A stretch of 64,000 nt of DNA, taken from Xestospongia bergquistia. Taxonomy: Eukaryota > Porifera > Demospongiae > Haplosclerida > Petrosiidae. Made by a program: the position numbers and the translations under genes. Below are positions 11,459-29,776 of this stretch, in pieces (positions within the stretch are counted from its first letter, which is position 1; every line of letters starts with the position of its first letter). The notes under the pieces were generated by a model. The model saw only the letters and a list, made by a program, of their open reading frames with translations. It was not told where the DNA came from and made no database searches. The stretch spans positions 620,001 through 684,000 of the forward strand of contig OZ014417.1 in NCBI GenBank assembly GCA_963965975.1. The letters are read 5' to 3'.

Positions 11459-14078
11459 TACAATGTACCTGCCCGTCTTTTTCTTTGCCGTCTTTTACGA
11501 TCATTGTCTTTATCAGTATCATGTAACCTTCGACGAGCTATCATTACTGCATTACGTCTATGAGTACCTCGGTTTGTAAGTGGTATTTTAAAGTTCATGA
11601 GTCTTTTCCTCGGAGTAATGGGTGCGTCAACATCTGCATCACCCTCTCTGTGTTGGTGGTCTGAGGTCTGGGGAAGTAAACCTGGTAGCATACGTCGATA
11701 TGGTTCTAGTGGCTTTTTGGAGTCTTCTCCTTCTGGTTCTACTTCGTTTGATGATTTAGTCTTTTGTTTCTGAAATTGACAATATTATTATAATATTCAT
11801 TCTTCATCCGTCCATCCACCTGTCCATTCATCCATCTGTCCGTCCATCCACCTGTCCATTCATCCATCAATCCATTCATCTTTCTGTACCTCTTTATCTT
11901 TCTTCTCCCAGAATTCATCTAAAACAGGAAATGCAGCACTTTCCACTAACTTCTTCTCAACATCACGTACTAATATTCTTAATAATTGCTCAAGAGCATA
12001 AAAAAGAACATTCTGACTTCTCCTCTCCTCTTGAGTAAAAGCCGCTGGGACCTTCCATTGTTTAGCAGGAGAGAACTTGGCTTTATTAACACCTGATGAA
12101 CTATAATAACTAGAGTCTTGTGGGTAGCCATTGTAATAAGCAGTAGGTAGAGATGGAGTGGGTTTGACAGCAGATGATTTGTGATCTGAATAACCTTCTG
12201 AGAGTTGATACGAGGGTTCAGGGAAAAAATTAGGGGGTGGAGGAAGGGGAGGAGGAAAAGAAGGCGGGATAGGTGGTAAAGGAGGCGGAGGAATGGGTGG
12301 AGTTGGATAGAATGTTTTATTAGAAGCTGCAACATTGAACTCAATAAGGTTATCAGGATTGGTGTCTTCATCTGATATTTCCATGTCACTGCCATGACCT
12401 TCATCACTGGAAATCTCCTCTACTTCTAACACTGTATTGTAAACCATGACGGGAGATTCGTCACCTGATATTTCCTCATATTCCAACTCAAAATTTGCAT
12501 TCGAAACTGCATTAAAAGGTGGTGATATCAATGTCACAGCTGGTGATAATGGAACATCTTTTGAAATTAATTTTTTAGATATTGTTGATGAATTTGAGTT
12601 AGGATATGATTTTTGTTCTTCATCTGAACTGATATTCTCTATTGCTTCTTCTTTTGTGGGAGGGGGAGGTGGTATCTGCTCTTCAGGTGGGGGAGGAGGT
12701 GGAACTGATGGAGGGAGAGGGGGTGGGGCATTTTGTCGTTTAGAAGCCAAAGATTGACCGAGTGATGATCGCAATGCTAAGAGAGGATCAAAGTTTGGTT
12801 TTAAAGAGATTCCAGAATCGATACTGGAAGGAGTAGATAATCCTGGAGAGAAACAACTACTCAATGGTGATTCTCCAACAGATGATGTGGAATTATTCTT
12901 GAGTGTTAGACTGGAAAAAGGGTAGAATTTTTGATTTAAAGATGACATTTTCTCCTCTTCTTTTGTCTCTGAATCATGACTATTAAAATTGAGAGTACCT
13001 CCATCTTGTTTGATAGTGGGTGTGGTTATCTCTTGAGCTTTGGCACTGTCTACACTCTCTCTTCGTGGATCTTTTGTGACAGGTTCCAAGTATTTCTTGA
13101 GATGCTCTTCTATTAAAAGTAATCAGATACACATATTATATTTCAATGGTATTATTGCATGTATTACATAATACATGTACATTTCATGTAAGACATGTAT
13201 ATTACATGTACCTTTATCATCTAATACAACCTGAAGTATGACTCCGCCCACTATAGATTCATTTAATTTATCAGCTGCAATTAACCCATCGCCAGCTTTA
13301 CAATATAGTATTGATGCTGCTCCTAAAAAGGCTCGTGATTTAGGATGTTTGTGATAACGTATAGTGTGAACGGGACCTATAGTTTCACACGATTCCTTCA
13401 ACAAAGAACCGTGTTGTAGAGATTCAGGCAATCCAGTAACAAGAACCTCCCTCTGGGGAGCATCACCTACCCAGAACCTATCATACTAGACAATGAAACA
13501 AGTCAAACGGGTTATGAAATAATTGTCATTCCACATGTAATTGGTCTTAGATTGTGCATAGAGGTACATACAACAAGGTATATGTATCTCCATGCTATTA
13601 GGTAATGCCAATGTGATGTCATTGTGTACATAAGATTATTACATTCAATAGTATAAGTATTTACTTATTTTACTGAAAGTATAAGATGTGTGAAAGTGAG
13701 AAAGGGGTGCATGTAGGGGAGGAGGTAGCCACCTTGAATCGTGGTATCGGTAGCTCCAAGTCACTGCCGACCAATCCTAAGACTGTCTTGAGGACTCTAG
13801 GATCTTTTGGATCAGGTATTGGTGGTTTCTAACCAATTAAAAGAAAGATGTGCATGAAGATGACTGCTAAAACTCCTCCCCAGTGGTTAGGGATCACATG
13901 ACCAAAATCACATGACCATAATAAAAGTTAATAACCTATTATTCTAAATAATGCGCACCCTTACCCCAGGTATGGCTCCATTCAAACGGTAAAGTTTCTT
14001 TTTGCCTTTCTGCAGCTCTGGGTCGACTAGTAACTTATAGTTATTTCTTCTTTTGTGTTGGTTGTCCTCAACAGACAT
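9099..14078 (-). CDS. SETD1: SETD1-type histone H3K4 methyltransferase (RRM + N-SET + SET + post-SET)
   Basis: SETD1 is the catalytic subunit of COMPASS and deposits H3K4 methylation at active promoters. The ATG at 14078 gives [20 protein letters not shown], matching the SETD1 N terminus. The RRM follows (about 13212-13488, [19 protein letters not shown]). A large exon (about 11888-13107) carries acidic SSDE clusters and two long polyproline tracts. The N-SET region includes [20 protein letters not shown] (about 10480-10550) and [20 protein letters not shown] (about 10190-10260). The SET domain runs from [20 protein letters not shown] (about 9970-10030) through the exon at about 9462-9720 to FINHCCD. 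The last exon carries [30 protein letters not shown] and the post-[17 protein letters not shown]. All catalytic elements visible are intact. It is shorter than vertebrate SETD1A/B because the middle region is reduced. Confidence 0.93.
9286..9400. repeat. Tandem repeat, ATGGATGAATGAAGATAACTA-like unit
   Basis: About four or five copies of a roughly 24-25 bp unit in the last SETD1 intron, with small differences between copies. Confidence 0.8.
11428..11455. repeat. (CA)n microsatellite in SETD1 intron
   Basis: A CA run just beyond an exon on the minus strand. The intron therefore starts close to a GT repeat in the transcribed sense. Confidence 0.8.
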
Positions 14079-14615
14079 GACTAGCATAGCAAAACAATCT
14101 ATTAGCTCTAAACTGTGGTTAATTAATTTTCAAACAGCTCATATTCAAACTGATAGCTATTATTATCACTATGACACTAATAGTATATAGATACTGACTT
14201 GTAGAGATAGCAGGTAGGAACAAAGCCAGCTGCAACCAGGCATACACTTTTAAGAAAGAAAGGCGTTTACTATATATATTATTCTAATTAGCGCCCATAT
14301 TTTGTTGCGCGGTTTGGTTTCCGCGAAAAAAAGCGTTAAAATTTTTAAAATCAATTTTCTTTTAACAGAAGACAATCTAATTATTATAATATAACATAGC
14401 AATAATACTAAAGTTGATGGAGCTTTCAAAAGAGCAACAAAAATGGAAGAAGTTTCGATAAATTTTTTATGCCTAAAATTCTCAAAATGAGAAAGTGTTC
14501 AATAAAGAGAGCCTAACACACTAACATATACAAATTTTAACAATACTATTATGAGTAATGGAATATGGTATCAGCAGCTGCATCCCTATTATAAGTATCT
14601 AGTTCATAATATTAG
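14079..14615. other. Intergenic region SETD1 5' / clathrin 3'
   Basis: Holds the SETD1 promoter and the clathrin heavy chain 3' UTR, both transcribed leftward. A short GC-containing patch at about 14290-14335 contrasts with AT-rich surroundings. No gene is seen. Confidence 0.5.
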
Positions 14616-21831
<7,216 letters not shown>

Positions 21832-22047
21832 ACTGGCCACTCTTTCAGAAGATCTGCAACCCTCTTAGGTGCTGTTTTTAGCTCAGAAAGAACTATCAAA
21901 GACGATTAAGGCACAAAGAGGAACGGGGGACAGCCTTCAAACCACTAGTTTCCGTTGGCTAAGGGTCAACGTCTCCTCCTCTAAAAATTGCTCTACTGCG
22001 CATGCTCTAAAATATTAACGTACCAGCCCCACCCACATTGTGCAGAA
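21832..22047. promoter_or_regulatory. Bidirectional promoter CLTC / CHD1L with NRF1-like site
   Basis: 216 bp separate two divergent start codons. TGCGCATGCT at 21997-22006 resembles the NRF1 palindrome. No TATA box is evident. Confidence 0.6.
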
Positions 22048-23922
22048 ATGGATTTTCTAAATGCAATAAAAATACTTCCAATAGTATCGCCAAAAAAAAT
22101 AAGTCAAGAAGATTTCCAAAAATGGGGCATGAAAAACATTACACTCCGTGATCACCAGCTCAAAGGAGCAGGATGGCTAGTTGAGCGATACGAGAGAGGG
22201 CACGGATGTATCCTTGGCGATGAAATGGGACTGGGGAAGACCCTGCAGGTACTTTATCTAATTAGACATATATGATAATCTTTACATGTTTTATTAAGTC
22301 CATAGCATTGTTGTTATATCTCCATGGAACAAAACAGTTTACTGGTCCCATTTTGATTCTTTGTCCCTTATCAGTAGTAAATGGCTGGGAAATTGAACTA
22401 AAGAGGTGTGGCTCCTATCTTCTATATTTTATGCCTTCTAATTCACAGAGCCTCACCTCATTTCAATGTGCTTAATTATTGTGGTGGAAAGGAGTTGAGG
22501 GCAGAAATTCAACAAAAGATTCCTACCAATGGCCCCCTTCCTTTTCATGTTTTATTAGCTCATTATGAGGTAATTAAATTAATTAATATAATTATTATTC
22601 ATATATCCATTTTTCATTAGATTGTTCTGAAAGATATTACATTTCTACAAAGGTAAGTTCTCGTTATCATAGTGGGCGGAGTTTATTGGTGCTAGGTTTC
22701 ATTGGCAATGTATTATTGTGGATGAAGGACATCGTCTTAAAAACCCATTATCACAACTTCACCAAGCCTTAAAACAGGTTTGTCCAGTTAGTGCTAACTA
22801 GTCAAAGGTATAGCTATTTATATTGTTACAGTTTCCAGCTGATTTTCACCTCCTGCTAACTGGTACCCCTATACAAAATAACCTTAATGAGGTAATTAAG
22901 TTATTACTAGTTATTATTAATTAATTAAGTTATACTAGTTATTATTAATTAAGTTATACTAGTTATTACTAATTATTATTTATTAATTAATTTATTACTA
23001 ATTATTATTAATTTATTTCTCAGCTTTACTCTCTTCTCTCATTTGTTGCTCCTAAAACATTTCCTATTGCAAAATTAGAGAAATTTGTAGACCATTTCTC
23101 ATCCATACAAGGTCACCATGGTGACATATTAGATACACATATATTAATAACTTTACATTATTATAGATGATGATCATAATATCTCAATGATGCATACAAT
23201 CTTGGAACCATTTCTCTTACGAAGAACAAAGTCTGAGGTACCAATAGGAACTGTTATGTATACTAGTTAAAGTTACTTGTTGTCATCAGGTAATTCTTGA
23301 TCTTCCCTCAAAGAGTGAAATTATTATATATACTGGATTATCCACAATACAGAGACAACTTTATAAAGCTATTTTAACTAAAGATCTTTGTAAGTAATTT
23401 AACATCTATTATATCAATTATATCAACTATTTATATCTTTGGAAGCTGCATTTGGTGAAGCCGGTAACAAGACACGTCTTTTGAACATTCTCTCTCAGTT
23501 ACGTAAATGTATTAATCATCCTTACCTGTTTGATGGTGAGTTCCTTAATAAATAATTAATTTACATGTTAATATATTTAGGGGTGGAGCCTGAACCTTTT
23601 GTCCTTGGAGAACATCTTGTTGAAGCTAGTGGTAAATATAATTATTTTAATTAAATTAATTAATTGTTTTTTAACAGGGAAATTATTCATCATCGACAAA
23701 TTGTTGCAATTTATAAAACCAAAGTACATATTTATAAGGGGTAATTCCCTCATAATAAGTGGTTATCTCTCCTGATAGTAGTCATAGAGTTCTTATCTTC
23801 TCACAAATGACAAGAATGTTAGATATCATACAAGATTACTTGGAATATAGAGGTGTTTAATGTGTGTGTGTGTGTGTAATCATCTCTGTCTCTCTCTGTC
23901 TCTCTGTCTCTCTCTCTGTCTC

Positions 23923-23953
<31 letters not shown>

Positions 23954-23972
23954 GTCTCTCTCTCTCTCTTTC

Positions 23973-24047
<75 letters not shown>

Positions 24048-24794
24048 TTTTCTCTCATACAGGGTACTCCTATGAAAGATTAGATGGTTCTGTTAGAGGT
24101 GAAGAAAGATTTCTAGCTATTAAAAACTTCACTGATGATAACACATTCATTTTTCTATTAAGTACTAGAGCAGGTATTAATATGACCTTTGACCTTGTAC
24201 CTATACTACCTTGTACACAGGTGGGCAAGGCCTCAATTTAGTAGGGGCTGACACTGTCTTATTTGTTGATTCTGATTTTAACCCTCAAAATGATTTGCAA
24301 GCAGCTGCAAGAGCACATCGAATTGGACAGACAAAGTGAACCACACCCCCATTAAATCATTAATTAACCTTCACTAATCCCATTAGACCAGTTAAGGTGA
24401 TTCGTCTTGTCACTCGTGACACAGCTGAGGAAATTATTCTTCGTCGAGCTGAAGCAAAACTTGTATTAACTCAAACAGTCATCGAAGGAGGGCAATTCTC
24501 TCATGGGACAGTAGATATAATTGCTGACAGTACCCCTCAATTATCAGACATTTTGAAATTTGGTCTTGATAAGATCTTGGAATCTAACGAAAGGTATTAT
24601 AAAGTTTTTGTTACTTTTTTATATTGTTCAAAATATGTTAGTATTCTTGAATGTCAAGATTTAAAAAGGTAGTGTTTGTTAAGTTGATTGTTATATAGTT
24701 AACTTTCTCTTAGTATAGTTGGTGAGACAAATGACAATGGACACTGGATTATTGAAACAGCAGTTGAGACTGTTGAAGATGACATTGAAATGAA

Positions 24795-24872
<78 letters not shown>

Positions 24873-26704
24873 TGACATAGTGTTTGTATATTTACATGTT
24901 GTAGGACCTGAAAACATGTACATTTATGAGGGAAGGGACTACTCACGAGCTAACGACAATGATAGAAAGACATTTGATGAATTATTAGCAGGTACACATA
25001 CATATTGAGGGGGTGTGGTTTATTGATTAATCATAACAATTAGCTCAATTAACTTTAATTGATGAAGACACTAATGAGAGAATATTAAGAAGTGAACATA
25101 AAATTCCCCTTTCTGCTGTGGACCTACCGACAAGAAAACGCAAGCCATTAACAGATGAACAGCTAGCAGAACGAAGAAGAAAGGTAACTAATAATCAAGG
25201 GTCTTACCCTTGTTACAACTAGGTCTCCTCCCTTGTTAATAGCGGGAAGAAGCTCGTTTGAAGAAACAAAAATTGCTTGAGGAAAACGAGAAAAAAAAAC
25301 ATGAAGAGAAAGAAAGGAAGCGACTTGAATGGTGGCAAAAAAATAACTACTCAACATTCAATGTTCAACTAGACAGTGACTCAGAGGAGTCCAGTGATGA
25401 TGAAGAAAGAGGACTTGATATACAGTATCTTGTAGGAGATGTTACACAACCTCAATGTACAGGAACTAAAGATGCCATTATTGTCCACTGTGTTGGTATG
25501 TTCCCATAGTATATTGTAGACTCATACTCAATAATTCGTATCTGTGATCATGAGTTGGAATGAGACTGTTCTCATTTTAGATGATTCTGGAAGATGGGGG
25601 CGTGGTGGTCTATTTTCTGCTATATCTTCTCGTTCATTAGAACCTGAAAGTCATTATAGAAAGGCCAGCAAAATGAAGGGTTAATCTGTCTGTTCATTTA
25701 CCGTCTATCCATCCATCCATTGTATAGATTTATCACTAGGTGATGCACATGTGATATCTGTGGATGATCGTATGAGTCGTGACGAAGGGAGGGACTTGGT
25801 ACATGTGAGACAGCTGCTAGACAATATTATTATATTGTATTTTAGTTGGCGTTGATAATAGCTCAGTCTCGTGATGATAGTGGGCGTTTAACTGGTATCA
25901 AGTTATCAGCTTTGAGTACTGGATTAATGAGAGTGAGTCGCTTAGCTCGACAAAGAGATGGTTTGTCCATTCCTATCCATTCATCCATTTACAATGTTAA
26001 TTTCACAGCATCAGTCCATCTGCCAAGAATTGGACATGCCACGCCCAACTTTAATTGGTATGGGACAGAGCGACTTATAAGAAAGCATTTGGCTAGCAGA
26101 GGTGTTCCCACTTACATGTATCCATGGTAACCTATATGTACATGTTTTAAAACCAGCTTGAAGTTTTCTTTAACTGTTAAATGTCTCAAGATATTATTTC
26201 CATCGTCATGGAAACACTGCACCATCCTTGATGAATATAGTTCCAGTTAAGTCTCAAACTCATAATCCAAATCTTCCAAGAGAAGGCATGTCTTGTCGTC
26301 ACCGTTGGATACCAGAAGGGGTGGAGCCATTGCCTGATTTATTTACTGGTGTTATTATTTACTTCCATTGTATTGACGAGACCAAAAAGCAACGCCTATC
26401 TCGTTATCTCATTGCATATCCTTATTACTATAATATATTATAATACATGTACATCTTACATGTGTCTACATTACATGTATAGACCTTGACTCCACCCACT
26501 TATGACGGTGAGATAGAGGAACAACCAACAGCAAAAATCACTCACATTCTATGTCCTATGCAAGAAGACAAAAGGATGCCTTTACCACCGTTGCTATTGG
26601 CAACAGATTGTAAGAAAGAGTTGGTCACAGTGAACTGGTTAGAAGATTGTCTAACACAAGGACAACGTCTGGACATCAAAAAATACAAATTGTCAGAAGA
26701 ATAG
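22048..26704 (+). CDS. CHD1L: CHD1L/ALC1 chromatin remodeller: SNF2 ATPase + macrodomain + C-terminal BRCT
   Basis: CHD1L (ALC1) is a PARP-activated nucleosome remodeller whose macrodomain binds poly(ADP-ribose). About 25 short exons are joined by small introns. The ATPase begins [20 protein letters not shown], with Walker [10 protein letters not shown] in exon 1, DEGH box in [13 protein letters not shown] (about 22700-22745) and [13 protein letters not shown] (about 22850-22890). The second lobe has [46 protein letters not shown] and [10 protein letters not shown] (24300-24337). A charged linker leads to the macrodomain: [12 protein letters not shown] (about 25420), [15 protein letters not shown], and [20 protein letters not shown] (about 26020). 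Beyond the usual end there are about 120 more residues: [18 protein letters not shown] ... [11 protein letters not shown], a BRCT domain most like XRCC1 BRCT2. Human CHD1L lacks this. The exons run continuously into it in frame. Confidence 0.92.
23865..24058. repeat. Low-complexity intron: (GT)n then (CT/CTGT)n
   Basis: The CHD1L intron before the [10 protein letters not shown] exon is made almost wholly of a GT run near its 5' side and about 175 bp of CTCT/GTCT repeats up to the acceptor. Confidence 0.9.
24797..24870. repeat. (GT)n microsatellite starting at a 5' splice site
   Basis: The exon ends ATGAAAG and the intron begins directly with about 37 GT dinucleotides. The acceptor is the GTAG before 24905. 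Confidence 0.9.
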
Positions 26705-26951
26705 CTAAAATTATACAATACATGTACATGTACTTGTTTACATGTATTTGTACTTGTTTACATGTATTTGTACTTGTTTACATGTACAATTTAATCCAGA
26801 CATTATTTTATCATATTAACCACATATTAGTGTTAAGTTCACTGAAGACAAGAAATGTTAGCCTTAAAATGATACCTCTCATATTATTGTTATCACTGGT
26901 TATTATAATATGATCACTTTATCTTCATCATGTTGTTTCTCTCTGAATGGA

Positions 26952-27912
26952 TTAACTTAGTTCATCATCATCTTCAGAATCAAACTCAACATTAGGATCT
27001 TTACTCCATGTACCATCACTATTTGGTATCCAGCCTGAACTGGGGTATTATATGAGTGATGTCATCATTACATCATCATTATCTTTACCTGCGTAACTTG
27101 ACAAATTTGCTATCTGATTTTTGCTGTTCACTTGTTTTCTTGTTTCCATGGCAACCTGACAAAGCATCATTTTTAACTTTTGATTTCCATGGAAACACAA
27201 GTTCAGATTTTGATACTGAGGTACTCTCCTCTTCATTAGTCTTAATTATCTTCATATGGCTGTCCAAATTGGATAGTTTTGTTTTTCTTTTTCTTGAGAA
27301 AAAAAATTGGTCATCAGTAAATGTAGTCTTCATTGATTTTGACTGAGAAGTTGATGATAAGAGAACACGGTCAACAGCTTCTGCAGTTTGTGACAACAAT
27401 GGAGGGAGGGGCTTAAATTAGAACAGAACAATGACCAGCCGTTAAAATAATAGTGTACATACATTTTCCATTTCTGATTTTGTTATCTGTTCTTGTCTTT
27501 GTAATTCCTTTTTTCTTAAGCGTCTGTGTGCAGCTAAGGGGTGTGGTATTAATAATGATATCCACCCACTCATTTAAATTAACACTATGTGTACTTACAT
27601 TGTATATGTCTCCGCCCATTACGATGTATTGTCAATGTTGCTATGGTATCAAATACTGGACGATGACCACAAACTAAACAGGCATATCTGTATGAATGGA
27701 TCAATGGATGAGAAATGGACAAACAGACACACCTACCGTCCATCTCTCATGTGAAGAGCTTCATTATCAGGAATTTGACCAGCAAGAAGGTGGTTGACTC
27801 TTTTCTTCTATAAAAGGATATACCTCTCATCAACCAATATGTGAATCATGTGACCTTCTACCTTTAACTGTCTTATTTGAGAGAATTGATCTCCAACAAG
27901 CTTGAACGCCAT
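26952..27912 (-). CDS. SCNM1: SCNM1-like zinc-finger splicing factor
   Basis: SCNM1 is a U1-type zinc-finger protein of the minor (U12) spliceosome. The ATG at 27912 opens MAFKLVGDQFSQIRQLK, then an intron, then KKRVNHLLAGQIPDNEALHM and RDGRYACLVCGHRPVFDTIA ... IHRNGRRH. This is a C2H2 finger in the same place as in human SCNM1. The middle is Lys/Ser-rich (about 27085-27400). The C terminus SSGWIPNSDGTWSKDPNVEF then DSEDDDELS-stop matches the conserved SGWIPD..G.WVKD.NVEFDSDEE tail. Both signature regions are intact. The CDS starts only 70 bp from the divergent eIF4H start. Confidence 0.88.
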
Positions 27913-27982
27913 GTTGATTGTGGGCGTGGCCACTTACTTACTTTGGCGCCACACCCATTCCACATGGTTGTTGTGTCTGAAC
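27913..27982. promoter_or_regulatory. 70-bp bidirectional promoter SCNM1 / eIF4H
   Basis: Just 70 bp lie between two divergent start codons. GGGCGTGGC and GGCGCC G+C-rich elements are present. Both start codons sit in AACATGGC, which resembles the YY1-type motif common at animal start codons. Confidence 0.65.
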
Positions 27983-29468
27983 ATGGCTGACGAAGTATTC
28001 GATAGTAGTCCCTCTGAAGGGCCTCCTCGTTCATCTTATGGCTACCACGACAGAGGGTGAGATAAACTGGCTAGATCATTAATTACTAATATTTTAACTT
28101 ATCATATATATATAATATACCTAATGTAGTAATAATATCCTGTAATTACTAGACAATAAACAATAGTCCTATTTGTAATGATACCATTATGCTGTATTTA
28201 TTATATGAAGTGTCTAGAGGTCCTAAAAAAATCCGTGATTTGTTGTGTACAGATAAAATTAGATTTAAGCGGTGTGGTCTGTATTGTAATACACACGTCA
28301 AGTTAGGGATTTTCTGCTGGATCCATAGATACTCGTACTATAAATGGATTAAGTCAATGTACATATATAATAGACAATAGAAAAATATAACTGAATGTAT
28401 CTTATTTAGACCTCCACAAGGTCACCGATATGGTGACTATCAAAATTATGGTCCGTCCCACTTTGATCTTCCTCAGGAACCTCCCTTTACTGCATTCGTA
28501 GGTAATTTACCACCTAACACTGTTCAGGGCGATTTAGATGCCATCTTCCAGGCACTCAAAGTTGGCTAATATTGTCATGTGATGATCATATGATAAGCAT
28601 GTTTTTAGGTCAAGGCAGTTCGTTTAGTTCGTGACAAAGATAATGACAAATTTAAAGGTACTAGAGAATTAATTAACTGTGTGGGCGGGGCTAATGTATT
28701 GTCTAATCTCAGGATTCTGTTATGTTGAGTTTGAAGATTTAGAGTCTTTGAAAGAAGCTTTGGAATTTGATGGAGCTGTAAGTTATTATTGATAGTCAAG
28801 TTGTTTTATTTATAGACTATACAATAATGACATCATTCCTATTAATAGGAATATGATAACAGACAGTTAAAAGTTAATGTTGCCGGGAGTAGAGGAGGAA
28901 GACGGGGGAGAGGTGGTGGAGGAAGAGGTGGTAGAGGAGGACGAGGTGGAAGTAAGCCCTTTTTTTCAAGTTTCTTTATTCTTTTACCCATGTTAGGAGA
29001 TTATGGTCAACCTCCTGGACCTGGTGGCCCTCCTCCAGGATACTATCCTCCTGGAGGTCCTCCTTCTTACAGAGGAGGTTATTCTGATCAGGGAGGTTGG
29101 CGAGGATATCGTGGTGGACGAGGACCACGTAGAGGAGGAGGAGGAGGGAGAGATAGAGACAGAGGAAGACCACCATATGAAGAATTCAAAGAAGCTGATC
29201 CAAGTAAATCATGTGACAATTATGTGATGTCATGACTTCAATCATGTGATAATCATATGATATGTATTATGTAGCTGACTTGGAGGCGCGGCCAAAGTTA
29301 AAACTAAAACCAAGAACTATTGATAAAGAAGTTAACGACTTAGCGGACAGTACTTCTCGTTTATCCATATTTGGAGAGGGGCGACCAAGAGATGAGAAAG
29401 AGTACGAAGAAAAGAAAAAAGAGAGAATAAGAAAGGAATCACAGTCATCAGATACTGGTGATCCTTAA
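27983..29468 (+). CDS. EIF4H: Eukaryotic translation initiation factor 4H (RRM + RG-rich)
   Basis: eIF4H stimulates the eIF4A helicase during mRNA scanning. The ATG at 27983 gives [20 protein letters not shown]. After a 350-bp intron the RRM reads [20 protein letters not shown] (about 28480-28545), [35 protein letters not shown] and [11 protein letters not shown]2 (AFVGNL) and RNP1 (KGFCYVEF) are intact. RG/GGY-rich sequence follows (about 28880-29170) with many GRGG repeats. The C-terminal exon has [20 protein letters not shown] then [17 protein letters not shown], the eIF4A-binding signature shared by eIF4H and eIF4B. The short length favours eIF4H over eIF4B, though an ancestral eIF4B/H is possible. 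Confidence 0.87.
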
Positions 29469-29776
29469 TTAAAAGTAAACAAAGTACTAATTTTCTTACT
29501 GATAATTAGAGTAGATATGGTATACACACATACGTACAATATTGTGATCTCACATTACATCATTATGACATCATGTTATATTATCAAAAGCTAAATACAT
29601 GTTGGTCGTTATCAATTGATCATTAATTAAATAGTAAATCAATATGTTTTATTATATACTATTATTATAACTAATAAAATAAATTTATTACCTCAATGAG
29701 ATTATCACAAATTAATTAATAAATAAAATAAAAGAAAAACTTTTGTTAAATAAAATTAAACATTTAATACAACTCT

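Noticed and set aside
12446..12757. 103-codon plus-strand frame with a Gly-rich tail
   Set aside because: Antisense shadow of the SETD1 polyproline exon.
24699..25008. Frames with long His-Thr or Val-Cys runs
   Set aside because: Translations of the (GT)n microsatellite at 24797-24870.
27800..27815. ATATCCTTTT on the minus strand inside SCNM1, resembling a U12-type donor
   Set aside because: It lies near the 3' end of an ordinary GT...AG intron rather than at an exon boundary, so it is coincidental.
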